DNA of 64,000 nt, taken from positions 186,001 through 250,000 of the forward strand of contig SAXG01000048.1 in assembly GCA_012932865.1 (NCBI GenBank), in the 5' to 3' direction. Shown piece by piece: positions 11,298-23,473 of this stretch (positions are counted from its first letter, which is position 1; every line of letters starts with the position of its first letter). Both the position numbers and the translations under genes were made by a program. The DNA is from Amylostereum areolatum (lineage: Eukaryota > Basidiomycota > Agaricomycetes > Russulales > Stereaceae). A model generated the notes under the pieces. It saw only the letters and a list, made by a program, of their open reading frames with translations. It was not told the origin of the DNA and ran no database searches.

Positions 11298-12960
11298 GAT
11301 GGCGCATCACTCGGGCAGGCGAATCAGCGCTATAAAAACAAATCTGCGAATACGGTACGGAAAGCGATGCGAGTTGATGACAGATGGGCCGCTGTATTGT
11401 CGAGACTATACCCCTTGCCCATACAGAGCGTAAATTACATGCTTGGCGAGTTCTGTGGGATAGATCTGCGTGAAGGGTCCTGCTTTTATCCGAGGGATGT
11501 AGGAATATCCGACGTCCATCTAACGAGGAGCGGTGCGACCAGAGGTCGGCATCGGCGGCGAGCTCATTGACAGTGGCGCTGAGTCCGAACTGAGAATTGC
11601 GATATCTGCGGATGAAATAGATATATTCTGTCCAAGGTTGGAGTTAAAGCAGTGAGCAGCTGCTCAAAGCGGCTTTAATACTGGCTTAGCCTACCATCAG
11701 CTGAAGTTCATCACGAAAAGCTCCTCGTTTTCCGCGGTCATTAGGGCTATGTACTATCTTTGTAGGTTTGACCGAAAATCCAGCCCCCGTTCTCCATCAC
11801 CTCACCAGGCTTGCTCCGGACTAAACCAGTGTGTTCCTCTAAATCTTTCCTATAACTCGAGTTGCGAGAGATTCACAGGATTAGTTACGAGCAGGAACGA
11901 CACGGCGCTTGATTTCTGACCGCGGACGAGAATTCAAGAGCTAAAACCAGTTAAGCGTCCTCTAACGTAGTGCGATCCCGCGTGCGCGGACCCGGGACTC
12001 CTGCAGAGAGTCCCTCGCCTCGCCACATCCCATGGCCGCGACTAGAGCGTAGAGGTGCTGCTCTTTCTTTCAGACTGAGTGACAGCGCAGGAGTCCTACC
12101 CATCACAGGCGTCGTCCTTTACTTCTCGAACCCTACACTGTAACCCTCCCTCACGTCTGTAAGAGGAGCGATCGCGGGACGTACTGTTAGTATAGCTGAA
12201 TCTGTAAATTAACGTATATCTGAAAATTTGAATTTCAACGCAAAAACAACCCATGATACGATTGTAAGCGATGATAATAGAGATTCCAAGGAGGCCGGTG
12301 AATTAACCAAAATGCTATTTTAGTTTAGCTCAAGACTCGGGGCCCTTCTGTGATTCAAGCTTTGGGACCTTGTAAAACTGAAACTTGGCCTCTAACCTAG
12401 GTGAAAATTCCCACGTGCGATGTGGCCTTAGAAATATTACAAACTATCGTGCGAACTTTTTTCGTAGTACTGTCGTGCATCAGCGGCCGAGCGGCGGCAT
12501 CGGAGTCCGAAAAATGACGTCTCTTCCGAACGTCGGCTACTCGGCAACTCCTCTTTGCAACTTCGACACGTCTTCACCAAGTCTGCACAGCTGCAGTACC
12601 ATCTACGCAGCCCCTCCACACTGGAACACATTCATTCACAAGATTCAAACTCAACCTTTACATGAAACTCAGTAAGTATTGAAGTAACTTTTACCGAGAC
12701 TTTATCTCCCCATGACTCATGAAGACCGTAACGAGTCTGACGACCTGTTAGTTTGCCGGCCGTTACCTCTTTTATGCACACCAATATGCAGTGGCGGCTG
12801 GTATGCTAAGATCAGTCTTATTACCCGAGACCGTGGTGTCTTACCTTCTCTCAGGCTACATACTCCTCGCACGCAAATACTAGACCAGGAATACCGCTCG
12901 CACCGAGCATTTTCCGAACGCACATCGTACGCCTGCTTCCTCGTACCCGTGATCCCACTG
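11298..12960. other. Long intergenic stretch, AT-richer
   Basis: About 1.7 kb upstream of the carboxylesterase and the membrane-protein gene (divergent). Base composition is more AT-rich than the flanks between about 12180 and 12330. No supported coding region, RNA gene or repeat boundary was seen. It presumably carries the promoters of both flanking genes. Confidence 0.4.
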
Positions 12961-12967
12961 ACTTGGA

Positions 12968-12978
12968 GTATATATATT
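12968..12978 (+). promoter_or_regulatory. TATA-like box of the carboxylesterase gene
   Basis: The run GTATATATATT lies about 60 bp upstream of the ATG at 13034, a usual place for a TATA element in strongly regulated fungal genes. Position and sequence are the only evidence. Confidence 0.35.
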
Positions 12979-13033
12979 ACACGCGGTCTTCGAAAGCTGT
13001 TCAAGGGAATCCCCCATCATCTTCATCTCAAAC

Positions 13034-15160
13034 ATGCCCCGTCTTCGTCTTCTGACCCTTCTACTCGTATCCACGATGTTCACCTGTGTGCTCGGTGACC
13101 CTCTCGTCGTCTCCACAACTTCAGGAACGACGCAAGGCTATCTGGATAACACAACCGCCTCCCCAATTTCCCTGCAAAAGTGGTACGGCATCCGCTATGC
13201 CCAAAACACCTCTGGCGCGAATCGCTGGCAGCCTCCCCAGCCCTACCACGACTCCACGAACACTGTCTTCAACGCCTCCTCCTTCGGACCCGCATGCATG
13301 CAGGGAAGAGCAGACGGCGGGAACGGAACATCCGTGCAGAGCGAGGACTGTCTGCGCGTGAACGTGATCGCCCCCGTCGACGCAAAAGACCTCCCGGTCT
13401 ACATATACACCTAGTAACTTACCGCTCTCTCCCCACCCCTCGTCGTTTCCAGAGCGAAGCTGACTGACGCACGTATCGCTCGGTATTAGCGGTGGCGGCT
13501 TCGACAGCGGCGCATCCTCGGACCCCAAGGTCGACGGATCCTTCCTCGCCGCGCGCGGCATCGTCTTCGTCAGCTACAACTATCGGCTCTCGCTCTGGGC
13601 GTGGCCGCACGCGCTGGAGATCGAGGACGCGGGAGAGACGCAGAATTTGGGGTTGCTGGACACGCGCGCGGCGGTCGAGTGGGTGAGGGACAATATAGCG
13701 GGCTTTGGAGGGGACCCCACGAAGATCACGCTCGGAGGTGCGGGGAAAACATTCGCTCTGTATTCGGTTGCTGAACCTATATGGACGGTGTCCAGGTGAA
13801 TCCGTCGGGGCAGGTATTTGACTTCCCACTTCACGCGAACTCGCTCTGAGTCTGAGCGACGTCCGAGACTAGAAATGACCAACTTCTACCTCTCCGCGTG
13901 GCCTGAGGACCCCATCATCCGCGCTGCCATCATGCAGAGCTCAGATAGTGCGTCCTACTCCCCACTCCATCTCCCCCGCCCACATCGCAAATAACGCCAA
14001 AAGCCTCCCAGCCCCAGTGGCTTCCAGGCTCCCAGCTCGCACCCATCTCCGCGAACTTCTCCTGTCCGACGGGCAGGGGCCAGCTCGACTGTCTGCGCGA
14101 GAAAGAGGCGGACGCGCTCCAGCGTGTCTTGCTGGATACGGGCGTGCAGTTTCAGCCTGTCATCGACAACATCACGGTGTGGAAGGACTACGTGAAGCAG
14201 ACGCGCGAGGGCCGCACGGCGCGCGTGCCGCTGCTGGTCGGGACGAACAAGGACGAGGGCACGTTGATCGTGAACGGCGAGCCGACGGCGTTCACGAACG
14301 AGACGGCGTACATGTACGTCGCGCCCTGCCCGCCCTTGCCCTGCCTTCGCGCATTCATCGCGCGCATACAGCCTGTCCAACAACTTCAACCTCCCGTTCG
14401 CCTCCCGGCCCACCGTCCTGGAGCTCTACCCCTCGCCCTCGGACACCTATCCATCGGTGTACAACGCGACCGCGGCGATGTGGCGCGACGCGCACATGCT
14501 CTGTCTCGCGCACAACCTCGGGTTATGGCGCACGCGCGCGCTCGGGCTGCCCGTCTGGCGCTACCGCTTCGACCTCGTCGCGAACAACCTCAATTCCCTG
14601 GGGAGCGCGATCGGCACGTTCCACGGGGAGGACATCCGGTTCGTCATGGGGTGCGTGGCCTCGCTCTGCGCGTGTGATGGCGGAGGTTTGGGGTTGGGCG
14701 ACGGGCTGCAGCTGAAGGGGTGTGCGGCAGGACGACGGCGACGATCGTGCTCGACGCGCCCTTCGTGCCCGTGACACCATTCGAACAGCAGGTGTCGGAC
14801 TACATGGTCACGGCGTGGACAAACTTCATCAAAGGTAGCGACGCTTCCTTCTCCTGCGTACTCTGTTCGCTGAAACGACCTAGATCCTGAGGCGGGCCCG
14901 CGCATCCAAGGCTGGGATCAGTACGACCCAGCCAATACCACGACGCTCGCCATCCTCGGGATATCGGCCACAAGCGCGGTTCCGGGGGATCATTTCGTCG
15001 CGGATGAATCGTGCAAGTATTGGAACGAGGTCTTGCCGCTCTACCCACAGGTAAGCACCCCTTTTAAGTGTATGTTTGAGATGGCGAGCTTAGACCGGGT
15101 CGAATGGTGGCTGACGATGTTGACAGATCTTTCCGGCATGTGGGAGCTGGACGTGTTGAT
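13034..15160 (+). CDS. Secreted type-B carboxylesterase/lipase (alpha/beta hydrolase), 537 aa
   Basis: Nine exons: 13034-13413, 13490-13737, 13796-13813 (18 nt), 13873-13947, 14004-14313, 14372-14650, 14731-14833, 14883-15050 and 15128-15160; total 1614 nt. An N-terminal signal peptide (RLLTLLLVSTMFTCVLG) implies secretion. Type-B carboxylesterase hallmarks appear in order: WYGIRYAQ; SEDCLRVNV; the oxyanion-loop YGGGF (usually HGGGF); nucleophile elbow GESVGA (Ser about 212), which is built from the 18-nt exon; GTNKDEG holding the acidic residue; and HGED holding the catalytic His. Several N-glycosylation sequons are present. It should hydrolyse esters outside the cell; the substrate is unknown. 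The last exon is only 11 codons and ends ACGSWTC. Confidence 0.9.
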
Positions 15161-15432
15161 AAGGGGAGGGGCGGTAAGGGAGGAAAAGACATGGTGGGTA
15201 TATGGGTTGTTGGCCGGCGTTGGGCATGGTACATACCATCCGTATTTTTCTCCGACAGGCGTGCGCCGTGTATGTTCACCCGAGTAGGGCCAAAGGGGGG
15301 GAGGGAAAAGAAAAATGAACTTTATTCTCACACCACAACACCGCTACCCGCCGCCGGGCACAAGTCCGTATCATGCCCTCCCAGCGCCAACCACCCGTCC
15401 ACCCCGACCTCTCCCTCGGAAAGGTAGCCGAT

Positions 15433-15989
15433 CTATTGCTTCTGTTGACTCTCGTTGTATAGAACTCGTACGCCTGCAATGCGGGCAGGGTTGAAAGAGC
15501 GGTCGCAGTCGGCATACGCGGCGCCGGCGCCGAATCCGGTACCCAGAGCAATGGGCCATGCGCGTCCTGGGGGCACATGTTATGAATGGGCATAATTCCG
15601 GAGATGAACAGGGAGGAGCGAAAGTGTGGAAAGACATTGGGGGGGAAGGGAACAAGGTGAGAGGGCATGACGTACGGCGGAAGAGGATGACGGAGGCGAC
15701 GACGCCGACGCTGAACCCGATACCGCTGCATTCCGAAAGACATTCGTAAGTAAATCAGACCTGGGACACCAGAACGGACTGCACGCACGATTTCACCAGC
15801 AAATCCGCCACTGCACGCGCACCGGGTCATGTCAACTCAACACTCCGACCATGAGGCGAAAGGGAAGACGCACTGCACCGGTCATACTAGACAATGTGGT
15901 CAGTCAAGGCGTGTACAGCAGTGAAGGGGCGATCGTACCTTTTGCGCAACGATGTCCTCGCTGGATTTTGGCTGGGAGGGGGAGGACAT
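15433..15989 (-). CDS. MIC10: MICOS complex subunit MIC10, 89 aa
   Basis: Five minus-strand exons: 15939-15989, 15874-15886 (13 nt), 15789-15810 (22 nt), 15676-15725 and 15433-15566; they sum to 270 nt. The protein has a short hydrophilic N-tail ending DIVAQKYDRC, then two membrane segments, each with spaced glycines: GIGFSVGVVASVILF and ALGTGFGAGAAYADC. These are the MIC10 signature that drives oligomerisation and cristae-junction membrane bending in the inner mitochondrial membrane. Length (about 90-100 aa) and the conserved CDRSFNP after TM2 agree with the family. It is convergent with the carboxylesterase, about 270 bp apart. Confidence 0.92.
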
Positions 15990-16837
15990 GGTGATGATGG
16001 GCGGAGGAAGAGGTCGAATAAACAGTTGTAAACATGCCCACGTCGCGCTCGAACTCAGCAGCCTCGAAGGTTTGCGTTTCTCACTCGCAAAGCGGCCTTT
16101 CACTCGAAGTTCATTTTCGATGAGGTCCGACATACAGCCTATCACCTATCCTGCTCTGCAACCGACGGGAATTCTCATCCGTGACGATGTAGGACAAGCA
16201 CATTGAGCGATGCGATGCGTGCGTAGTAGGGCTCTCGGGCAAACCCGGAGAGCAATTTCGTTCCAAGCCTCCCTATGATCTCTCTCCTGGCGCGCTGCTC
16301 GCAACATCTCCGCTCCCAACGCCTCCTTCGCGTTCATTGAGCCGAGGAACCGTCTTCTGGGGCTCGCCCAGGACCAGCCGCTTGTACAAGACCACTGTAC
16401 CGCGTGAGTCGTCCGTTAGATCTCTTTCATCGTTTCTTGGGAAGATCTGGAGTCGCACGCACGGGATGTCGCTGCCATGATAGGGAGGGTGACGATGATC
16501 GTTCGCAGGCGTTTGCCTTGGGGGGAGAGTGGTGCCGCCATGGGTGGAGGTTGTGAGCAGAAGGCGTGGGAACGCGGGTGGCGAGCCGCGCCACGTGGGT
16601 ACCCCGCCCCCCGAGTCGACCGCGACTTGCCAGTGCAACTGACACATTCCTCGGTCTTTTCCCCACTGGCCATGATTGGCATAATAGGAAGCAGTAGATC
16701 TGACTTCAAGCGTATCGTTTCTCATCTATCTAAAGCGGAAGCATTGATGGTCATCACCTCTGCCGCCCGCCCCAGCTCCTTCGAACTCCTCGTCCCGCCT
16801 ATTGGCCAACCGGTGGTCCCCGTGCACTCATCAATCA

Positions 16838-17626
16838 TCACACACAAATCAGCTCTAGCTCTGAGAGCCCTCGACGGCATCCTGAGTGGTAGGGAAGTGC
16901 TCCATGTGTCGCCCACGCCCAGTCATGGGTCGATGTGGACGTCGCGGAAGGAGGGGTGATCGTCGTGGGTGGCACCGGGGGCGGAGTCGAGGTTGTCGGT
17001 GCCGGCGGCGATAAAGTCACTCTCGGTGGCTCGGTGGTGATGCTCGCCGCTGGCACGGGAGACGACGTTGCGATCGAGGAGGCGCTTGGTCGAGTCGTTC
17101 TGGGACTCGAGGACGAGCTTGGCTCTGTCTTCGAGGAAGCCCTTGGTTTTCTGGACGACGTGGAGGAGGCCTTGGGTGGTGCACGAGATGACGACGACTG
17201 TGACGTCGCTTTCGTCGACGAGGGCTCATGCGAGTGGGGGCTGCGCGTCGGCGTGGAACCGCTGGAGTGCGTATGGGACGCGAACGAGTCGGAGAAGTGC
17301 GTGGACGAGCCCGTTTTCGTGTTCTTGGTTTCCACCTCTGTGATATACGTCGGGACGGTGACAGTGTGGTCTTTGTACACCGTCGGCTCTCCTCCTTGAC
17401 TGTATTCCACGACGATGTCGACGGACTTGAAGATCACGGCGCCGTCGTCGGGGTCATTGAGGTGAGGCCTGCCCAGGAGATGGAGATTAGGTGCATTGTG
17501 CAGAAGGTATAGGACTGCGTGGAGAAAAGCTTACGCTGCGGATACGGGCTTGTAGGGAGCGGCGCGTGCGAAGGGTACGCATATCAAGGGCAACGTAAGC
17601 GGGAGGCAGAGCAAGATGGCATGCAT
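16838..17626 (-). CDS. Secreted Ser/Thr/Pro-rich protein, about 240 aa
   Basis: Two minus-strand exons, 17535-17626 and 16838-17468, joined by a 66-nt GTAAGC...GGCAG intron. The first exon encodes a clear signal peptide (HAILLCLPLTLPLICVPFARA). The second starts with a short ordered part (VIFKSVDIVVEYSQGGEP, TVTVPTYITEVETK). About 130 residues follow that are dominated by Ser, Thr and Pro, as in O-glycosylated cell-surface or wall proteins. No known catalytic domain is seen. The 3' end is uncertain: the frame runs to a stop at 16838 but the last 30 residues lose the Ser/Thr bias, so a further intron is possible. Confidence 0.5.
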
Positions 17627-18106
17627 GGGGAAGGTGAACGATGAGGGCTGTGAAGTAGAAGTGGAAGAAGGAGATAAATCCAAAAGAACAAATTATTCAG
17701 AAAGAAGAAGTAAAGTGAGAGCAGAGAGAAATGGAGAGAGAGAAAATTGAAATGCTGAGCAGGCATAGCCGAGAAGTGGCGTCGCTGTTATACCCTTGAC
17801 CGGGAGGTGTCGGACTCGTCGGCAGTTCCGAACGGACCCTGTTTGACGGTGGGACGAGGATACCGTCAGATGGAGAGCGTTGTTGAGGGCCCCCGAAGGG
17901 TTCACTGAAACCGACGTCGACACGGTCAGTTGCCGACACCAACATTTTTGCAGCAAATTGTCATTATCATGATACTGTGGACCGAGACGTACAGAAGAAG
18001 CTACATCGGGTCAATTCGACGAAGAGCGTACTTATAACAACCATCGGAAGGCAGGGAAAGATACACGGGTGCTGCACGTACTAGGTTCTTCAGTCAGAAT
18101 CCGCAG
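17627..18106. other. Intergenic; nothing recognised
   Basis: Upstream region of the secreted Ser/Thr-rich gene and 3' flank of the F-box gene at 18107-19941. No supported feature. Confidence 0.4.
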
Positions 18107-19941
18107 TCACTCATCGACATCCGCGGAGTCATCGATGTCATCAGCGAAAGCCCTCTCGAATCCCTCTTCTACGCCGTCCCACTCCACCATTGGAACGAGC
18201 TTTCGGAGTTCGTTCACCTCAGCGGCGGGGATTATACAGCTCCTGAGGTCAACGTGCTCTATGCCGCCGTACTCTGAATGAGATCGGATGAATTGAATCA
18301 GGGTGGAGGGTTTCTGATGGTCGGCGAGGCTGGACCCCCCGACGTCAGGGTGAGGGTCGGGGGCGTGGTACGTGAAGTCAACGCCGACAAACCGGATATG
18401 GAGAAGACAGGGTAGCAGACGAGAACGGGAGACGCCGATCGGGTGTTCAGTATGACTTGGGGTGCTGGAGCGTATGGCGTCCACAAAAACGTCCATGATG
18501 GGCGCCGCCGTGCTTGCAGTGTTTATGAAGACGGTCTCGACCGACGGCAGGAAGCGCAGCGCGTCGAAAAGGGGCGCTGGTGAACAGACTTGCCCGGGGC
18601 CGCAGAACACGCGGACGGCGCTGATCTCGTCCGCAGAGAGTTCCTCCAGCCACACAGGGAGCTGGTTCATGAGATTGCGCGCAGAGCTAAGGACGCCCGA
18701 CGTTTCGAAGCAGATGTCGAAGATCGCACTGTCAGAGCGGAGGCACGATTCACCTTTTGGTAACGTGTTGTCCCAGGCCGCAATGACCACGACGTCGAGG
18801 TCAACAGTGATACCGAGGGTACGTGGTCTACGCGGGGTTTGATCGGGATTCGCGGCCAGTGGGATGAAGGGCGCGAGCGAGGGGATAAGCTCATCGTTGC
18901 GCACGTCGAACGTGGTTTGAAGGTTTTGAATGTTCGGGATGGCGAGGCGTTGAAGGATCCAAAGGTTGTCGACGAGCTTGTGGGTTATGCAGAGAGATCG
19001 CAGACACGGGAGGTGGACCGTGCGATCGTTGAGCGGGTCGGCGTAGACGATGGCAGAACGAAGGACCAGTTTCCGCACTTTGGGCATCCCTTCGAGAACG
19101 TCGAGAAAGTCGTCGTCGGTGGCGAACAGGCTTTTCATGAAGTGATTTCTTTGGATCACCGCCTCGGTGATGTTCGCGTACAGCCACGGCGTTACCTGGC
19201 GGTGCGATGCCTGTGAAGAATATAGTGCTGAGCCGGGGGGCATGGCGCTGGAAGAGATCTTCAGGAAATCCGGGGGCCCTTGGTCCGTCCATGAATTCCG
19301 TGTCCACTGCGAGATGTTCGAGGAGGGGAGCAGGTTGCGTTAACTCATCCTCGAGGGCCCCTATCCATACATTGTGAATGAGCATCTCAATCCGTCGCGC
19401 TCGTCCAATTTCGCGAAGAGCCAGGCGGAGCGCTTTCGGGGGGCTTTGTGTGTCAACGTATTCACGCACACGTATGTTTATTGGGTATTGCTTCGAGCGC
19501 TCGAGGTTGCGCGCCGTCCAATGGAGCGGCGAGCAGACGTCTTCCGCCCAAAGGCTGGGGTGAGCTAGGGCGGCGTGACGCCAGTGGCGGCAGACGTGTG
19601 TGACCGCTATCCATCCAAGTCGTGGTGGAGACGGGCGATGAAAGCTTCCAATGTGGGAGAAGATCTTTGCGAGAATTTCGGGGGGAAGGCGGTGGATGGG
19701 TGTGAGGGCGTTCAGACGGCTTCGGACAGCGAGGAGGGCCTGGGTCAGGAATTTATGGTCTTCCTCGAGCCGAGCTCGTGTTGAAGTAAAGATTTCGGAA
19801 GGGCTTGACGGGGAGACATCTTTCGAGAGTTCATGGCGAGTTACGAACACGTCGTACCACTCTGGTTGGCTGTGGCGTAGGTTGGCTTTAGACAAACGAG
19901 TCGAAAGACGTCATATAGGCGGCGGGGACACACCTCGACAT
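18107..19941 (-). CDS. F-box protein with LRR-like tail; one frame break
   Basis: Exon 1 is 19934-19941 (ATGTCGAG); a 64-nt intron ends CCACAG; exon 2 begins at 19869. The F-box (RLPPEILAKIFSHIGS) sits near residue 60, followed by WIAVTHVCRHWRHAALAHPSLW, the usual Agaricomycete F-box continuation. A coiled heptad region (LEEDHKFLTQALLAVRSRLNAL) precedes it. The LRR-like part continues (MPKVRKLVLRS, LPSVETVFINTAS) to an acidic C-terminus. The reading frame changes near 19193-19199: before it the frame gives APRLSTIFFTGIAPP, after it TPWLYANITEAVI. Removing one base restores one protein of about 590 aa. The 8-nt first exon is the only way I found to supply an ATG. Confidence 0.68.
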
Positions 19942-20813
19942 CCCTGAATCTTTTTCTCCGTTTCCAGGAGCTTTATTCAGTACTTGAGAGCGTTGTACCA
20001 GAGAGATGGTAAGTGGATGAGGGAGAAGTCGGTGTGGTACTAACAGGAGGGACTTGGTCGTGAGTCAAGTCACGGCAGTGAGATTTCACTCTGGAGTTTG
20101 CGAGCGCCCGGCACCGCCCGGCTCGTGCACCGCCACCGACTACCGCTCGGCGCTAGCGCTCGCGCGACGCGCCTTCCTACCCATCGATTGGACGACCCGT
20201 GGCATCCAACTTGGCGAGCGTGCAGGTCCGTTCTACTATACCTATAACGTATACCTGTTTCTAATCAAATAACAGTTAAAAAGCCACAGTCGACAGCCTG
20301 AGCAGTCGATGCCATGGTGCGTCTCTTGCCACAAGTCCGCACTTCCTTTTGTCTAACACATGCATGTTTTACTGTTCATCCACAGCCGAAACCATGCTAC
20401 CTTGGGTGAATAAGTCTGACGCAACGGCAAGACTCTGACTCACCGCTGTGACACTGTCGCAGCTCAACAGCACAGCGTTCGTTTCGCATCGTAAGGCGCG
20501 TAAAGTATCTCAGCACACATATCTTCGCGTCTGACACAAACTTGTAGGAAATGGTCGAAGTCTTGATGGCGGGATTCATCGGTGCTAAGTACGTCTGTTT
20601 CGTCTGACTCACGCGGCGTCATTCCTTTCAAACTCCATAGTTTTCCGACTCATACCTTCCATCAGCGAAACATGTCACCGGGGCAATCGCTCTGACTCCT
20701 ACGATGTTCTGACTCTTTCCAGGCGCTCGAAAGCCGCATAAATTCTTGCGTTTATCGCCGTACGGACCCACCCTCACACATCCGCCGAACTTACAAACTT
20801 CGAAGACCACAAG
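19942..20813. other. Intergenic; no gene supported
   Basis: Between divergent genes. The stretch 20310-20720 has an intron-like GTGCGT...CACAG segment after an ATG at 20314 and several CTGAC words, but no durable reading frame. It could be a leader exon or a non-coding transcript; nothing more can be said. Confidence 0.35.
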
Positions 20814-21512
20814 ATGGGCCGTGCCAAACTCAGCGCTGAGCGTAAAGCCGCAGACCAAGAACGCAGGCGCGTGGGTCGTGAGGTCTGTTTATCCACCCCT
20901 CGTCTTGGTGGACTTGTTCTGAACCCCTTCCGTCTATAGTTTCATGAAGCCCGCAAAAACAGCACCTTCCACCCCCATCGCGACGCCCTCCAATTCAACA
21001 GCATGGCCATCATGGCTCGCAAGGTGCGCAAGGCGTACGTACCCATGCGCGGCGACTGGGTCTCCGGAAATTACGTCTGCGGAAGGCAGATTGACGGGTA
21101 CGAGCGGGGCGATCAGGAGGACGGGGACGTGCACGAAGAGTGGGAGGAGAATCCGTCGGGGGCGTACGAGGAGGTGGAGGTCCGACCGACGGGCGGCGTT
21201 TCGTTGGCGGAGATGGTGGAGACGGCCGCCGCGGAAATGAGGAGGACGAAGACGAGGAGGAGGGGTGCGGAATTCGAAATGGCAAGGCGGCGAGGCGAGG
21301 ATGTCTGGGTGTCAGACGATGCGCACTGGGTCGATGAGTTCGACAGGTGGGAGGGCGACAGCGACTTCTGGAGCGAGGTGGAGAGGTGGGAGGACGACTG
21401 GGAGTGGCTCGAGGACGAGCTGGAGAAGCCTGGGGTGGGTGTGAAGGCGGAGAAGGTCGATGCTGTCCCGTACAAGGCGTACGCTGCCATTGTGAAGGGC
21501 GAGGTGGGTTGA
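20814..21512 (+). CDS. Hypothetical highly charged protein, 213 aa
   Basis: Two exons, 20814-20882 and 20940-21512, separated by a 57-nt GTCTGT...TATAG intron that falls between codons. The N-terminus is basic (MGRAKLSAERKAADQERRR), the centre has FHPHRDALQFNSMAIMARK and GNYVCGRQIDGYERG, and the second half is rich in Glu, Asp, Arg and Trp (DRWEGDSDFW, RWEDDWEWLEDELE). I recognise no family. The tryptophan-rich acidic tail is unusual. ATG context is AAGATGGG. It is probably real because the frame is open over the whole exon and the splice keeps phase. Confidence 0.5.
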
Positions 21513-21793
21513 AGGGAAGTAGGTTAGTGGGTACCGCTTATGTCGTCCTGCAAGTGTATCCTTGGAGGGAAATATACCTAGGTCTAGGTTCTCGTCGCTA
21601 TGTCTCGCTCAATGATATTAGGATTGAACATCGGTCGAGAATTAATATCCAACGGGTGGCCGCAGACGATGTGGGATAGCCTCACGTAATTACGGTTAGA
21701 TATAAGATACACCTCGTTTCCAACGTCCGATACTCCCTCCGAGCCGCCACCTCCCTCTGCTCGCACACGAGAAGCTCTACCCATCGATACATC

Positions 21794-23473
21794 ATGTCCA
21801 GCACGGTTGATTCATCGACCACGGAGATAGTATCCATCTCTGCGATTGCTCGCATGCTTCCCGAACTCCTCCTCAAGGTCTTTTTCATCCTTCACGATAT
21901 TGATCCTCCAAAACCCCGATACGACCCTAGCTTGCCGGCATGGCGGCTTTTATGCCGAGGCTCGAACTCGGGAAAAAAAGAGCAGGCCCATACTTCTCAC
22001 TACATCTTGGGATGGATATGTGTCACACATGTATGCTCTCTCTGGCGCCAAGTGAGTCTCATCGATCATGATCTCACACACCTGGATGTTGACATGTACT
22101 ATGAGATCACACTCGAAAACACCAGACTGTGGTGCGCTATCCGTTTCCACGCCCTCCCAATCCCTTGGGTCGAAGAAATGCTTCGTCGATCCGGGACCGC
22201 ACCGCTGTCTGTCAATTACACTGGATATACTTCAGAAAATCTTCCAGACACGCGGGCGGCGTTAACTTGCCTTGGTCCTGTCCTTCAATGCATCACAACC
22301 CTCAATATAGAGGATACTCTTAGTGTCTTCAGGGACATGTACCCCAACAGGTCGTTCCCCCTCCTCCGATCCCTTCGTTTGTGCACATCAGGGGCGGCGG
22401 CGGCGTATCCAAACGACGTATTCGCCAGCGCCGAGCCAACCCTTTGTTATTTGCACCTCTCTGGGACACACTTTCCATGGACTTCGGAGCTATACACCCA
22501 CCTTTTTTCCCTCAAGCTTGTCAATATCCAGTCTCCCATGACCAGCTCCGATCTATCCTCACTTTTCCGAAGAATGCGTCACCTCAAGGTCCTGGTTCTT
22601 CTCTCTGCATGTCCCACAGATATCCGTGATGTACCCGAATCCACATCCATCTCTCTCCCTCCGTCCCTAATCAAGTTCCAATTGGACACGTCTTCACCAA
22701 GTTTTCTCGGCCTCGAGCTGTTCAAGCGGCTCGATGTCCCGCCCAAAGCATCGGTCAGCATAACGGTCAACACGGTGTATCAGCAGAGGCACCACAACGC
22801 CGCTCACCGCGCCCTTACCAGCTCTCTCGTACGTGACAGCCTTGTGCGCTATGCGGGTCCTTCATCGCCAGCCACCGCCCTCTGCCTGTTATCCCCATAC
22901 ATAGATTCTAGCCACTTGTATGTGCATATCGGGATACAGCACGAGTCTGGCGGGACTCCCGCATGGTGCCAATGCAGCACATATACACGCTATCAGCATG
23001 GCATGGACATCTTTATCGAGTGGGCCCAGTCAGATGAAGCCATAGGTTTACTCGATCCCAGTCTCCCGCTCGACAGTGTCGTCAACCTTCACATTGCGCT
23101 CGACGGGAAAGGCACTCCGAAGGACTGGAGACCGTTGTTGAGACGGCTGACAAGTGTGCGGAGGATAAAAGGGCCGGGCGCTTTACTATGGGGGATGTTA
23201 CTGGCCCTTTCGAACGCGTCCCCGGACAAGGAGGGGACTTGTCTAGCTCCTTTCCTCCAGGAGCTGATTGTGCTCCCCACAGGCCAAGGCTTACAGTCAT
23301 TGAACCCACTCCCGATCCTCGACATGGCCCAGCTGGTCGAGTTTTTGAAGGCTCGGGCCGAAAGCGGGACTCCTATTCTCAAGCTGTGTCTCCCAGAGAG
23401 GTATGCATCTGAAAACCTCGCCGATGAGATATCCAGGATTGTATCGCACATGGATTGGGCGGACGTCATTTGA
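21794..23473 (+). CDS. F-box protein, about 541 aa
   Basis: Exons 21794-22051 and 22106-23473. The 54-nt intron (GTGAGT...ATGAG) has no stop in frame, so an unspliced reading is also open; the paralogue at 40695-42961 has an intron at the same place (after WRQ), which favours splicing. The F-box-like start is MLPELLLKVFFILHDI, followed by LGWICVTHVCSLWRQ. LRR-like text follows with FPWTSELYTHLFSL and LRRLTSVRRI. Family role: substrate receptor of an SCF ubiquitin ligase. Its closest relative in the window is the broken copy at 40695-42961. Confidence 0.72.
   Translation: MSSTVDSSTTEIVSISAIARMLPELLLKVFFILHDIDPPKPRYDPSLPAWRLLCRGSNSGKKEQAHTSHYILGWICVTHVCSLWRQVSLIDHDLTHLDVDMYYEITLENTRLWCAIRFHALPIPWVEEMLRRSGTAPLSVNYTGYTSENLPDTRAALTCLGPVLQCITTLNIEDTLSVFRDMYPNRSFPLLRSLRLCTSGAAAAYPNDVFASAEPTLCYLHLSGTHFPWTSELYTHLFSLKLVNIQSPMTSSDLSSLFRRMRHLKVLVLLSACPTDIRDVPESTSISLPPSLIKFQLDTSSPSFLGLELFKRLDVPPKASVSITVNTVYQQRHHNAAHRALTSSLVRDSLVRYAGPSSPATALCLLSPYIDSSHLYVHIGIQHESGGTPAWCQCSTYTRYQHGMDIFIEWAQSDEAIGLLDPSLPLDSVVNLHIALDGKGTPKDWRPLLRRLTSVRRIKGPGALLWGMLLALSNASPDKEGTCLAPFLQELIVLPTGQGLQSLNPLPILDMAQLVEFLKARAESGTPILKLCLPERYASENLADEISRIVSHMDWADVI

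Noticed and set aside
20310..20720. Cluster of CTGAC words after an ATG-intron-like segment, considered as a box C/D snoRNA host
   Set aside because: No proper C box (RTGATGA) paired with a D box and terminal stem could be found; the words alone are not evidence.
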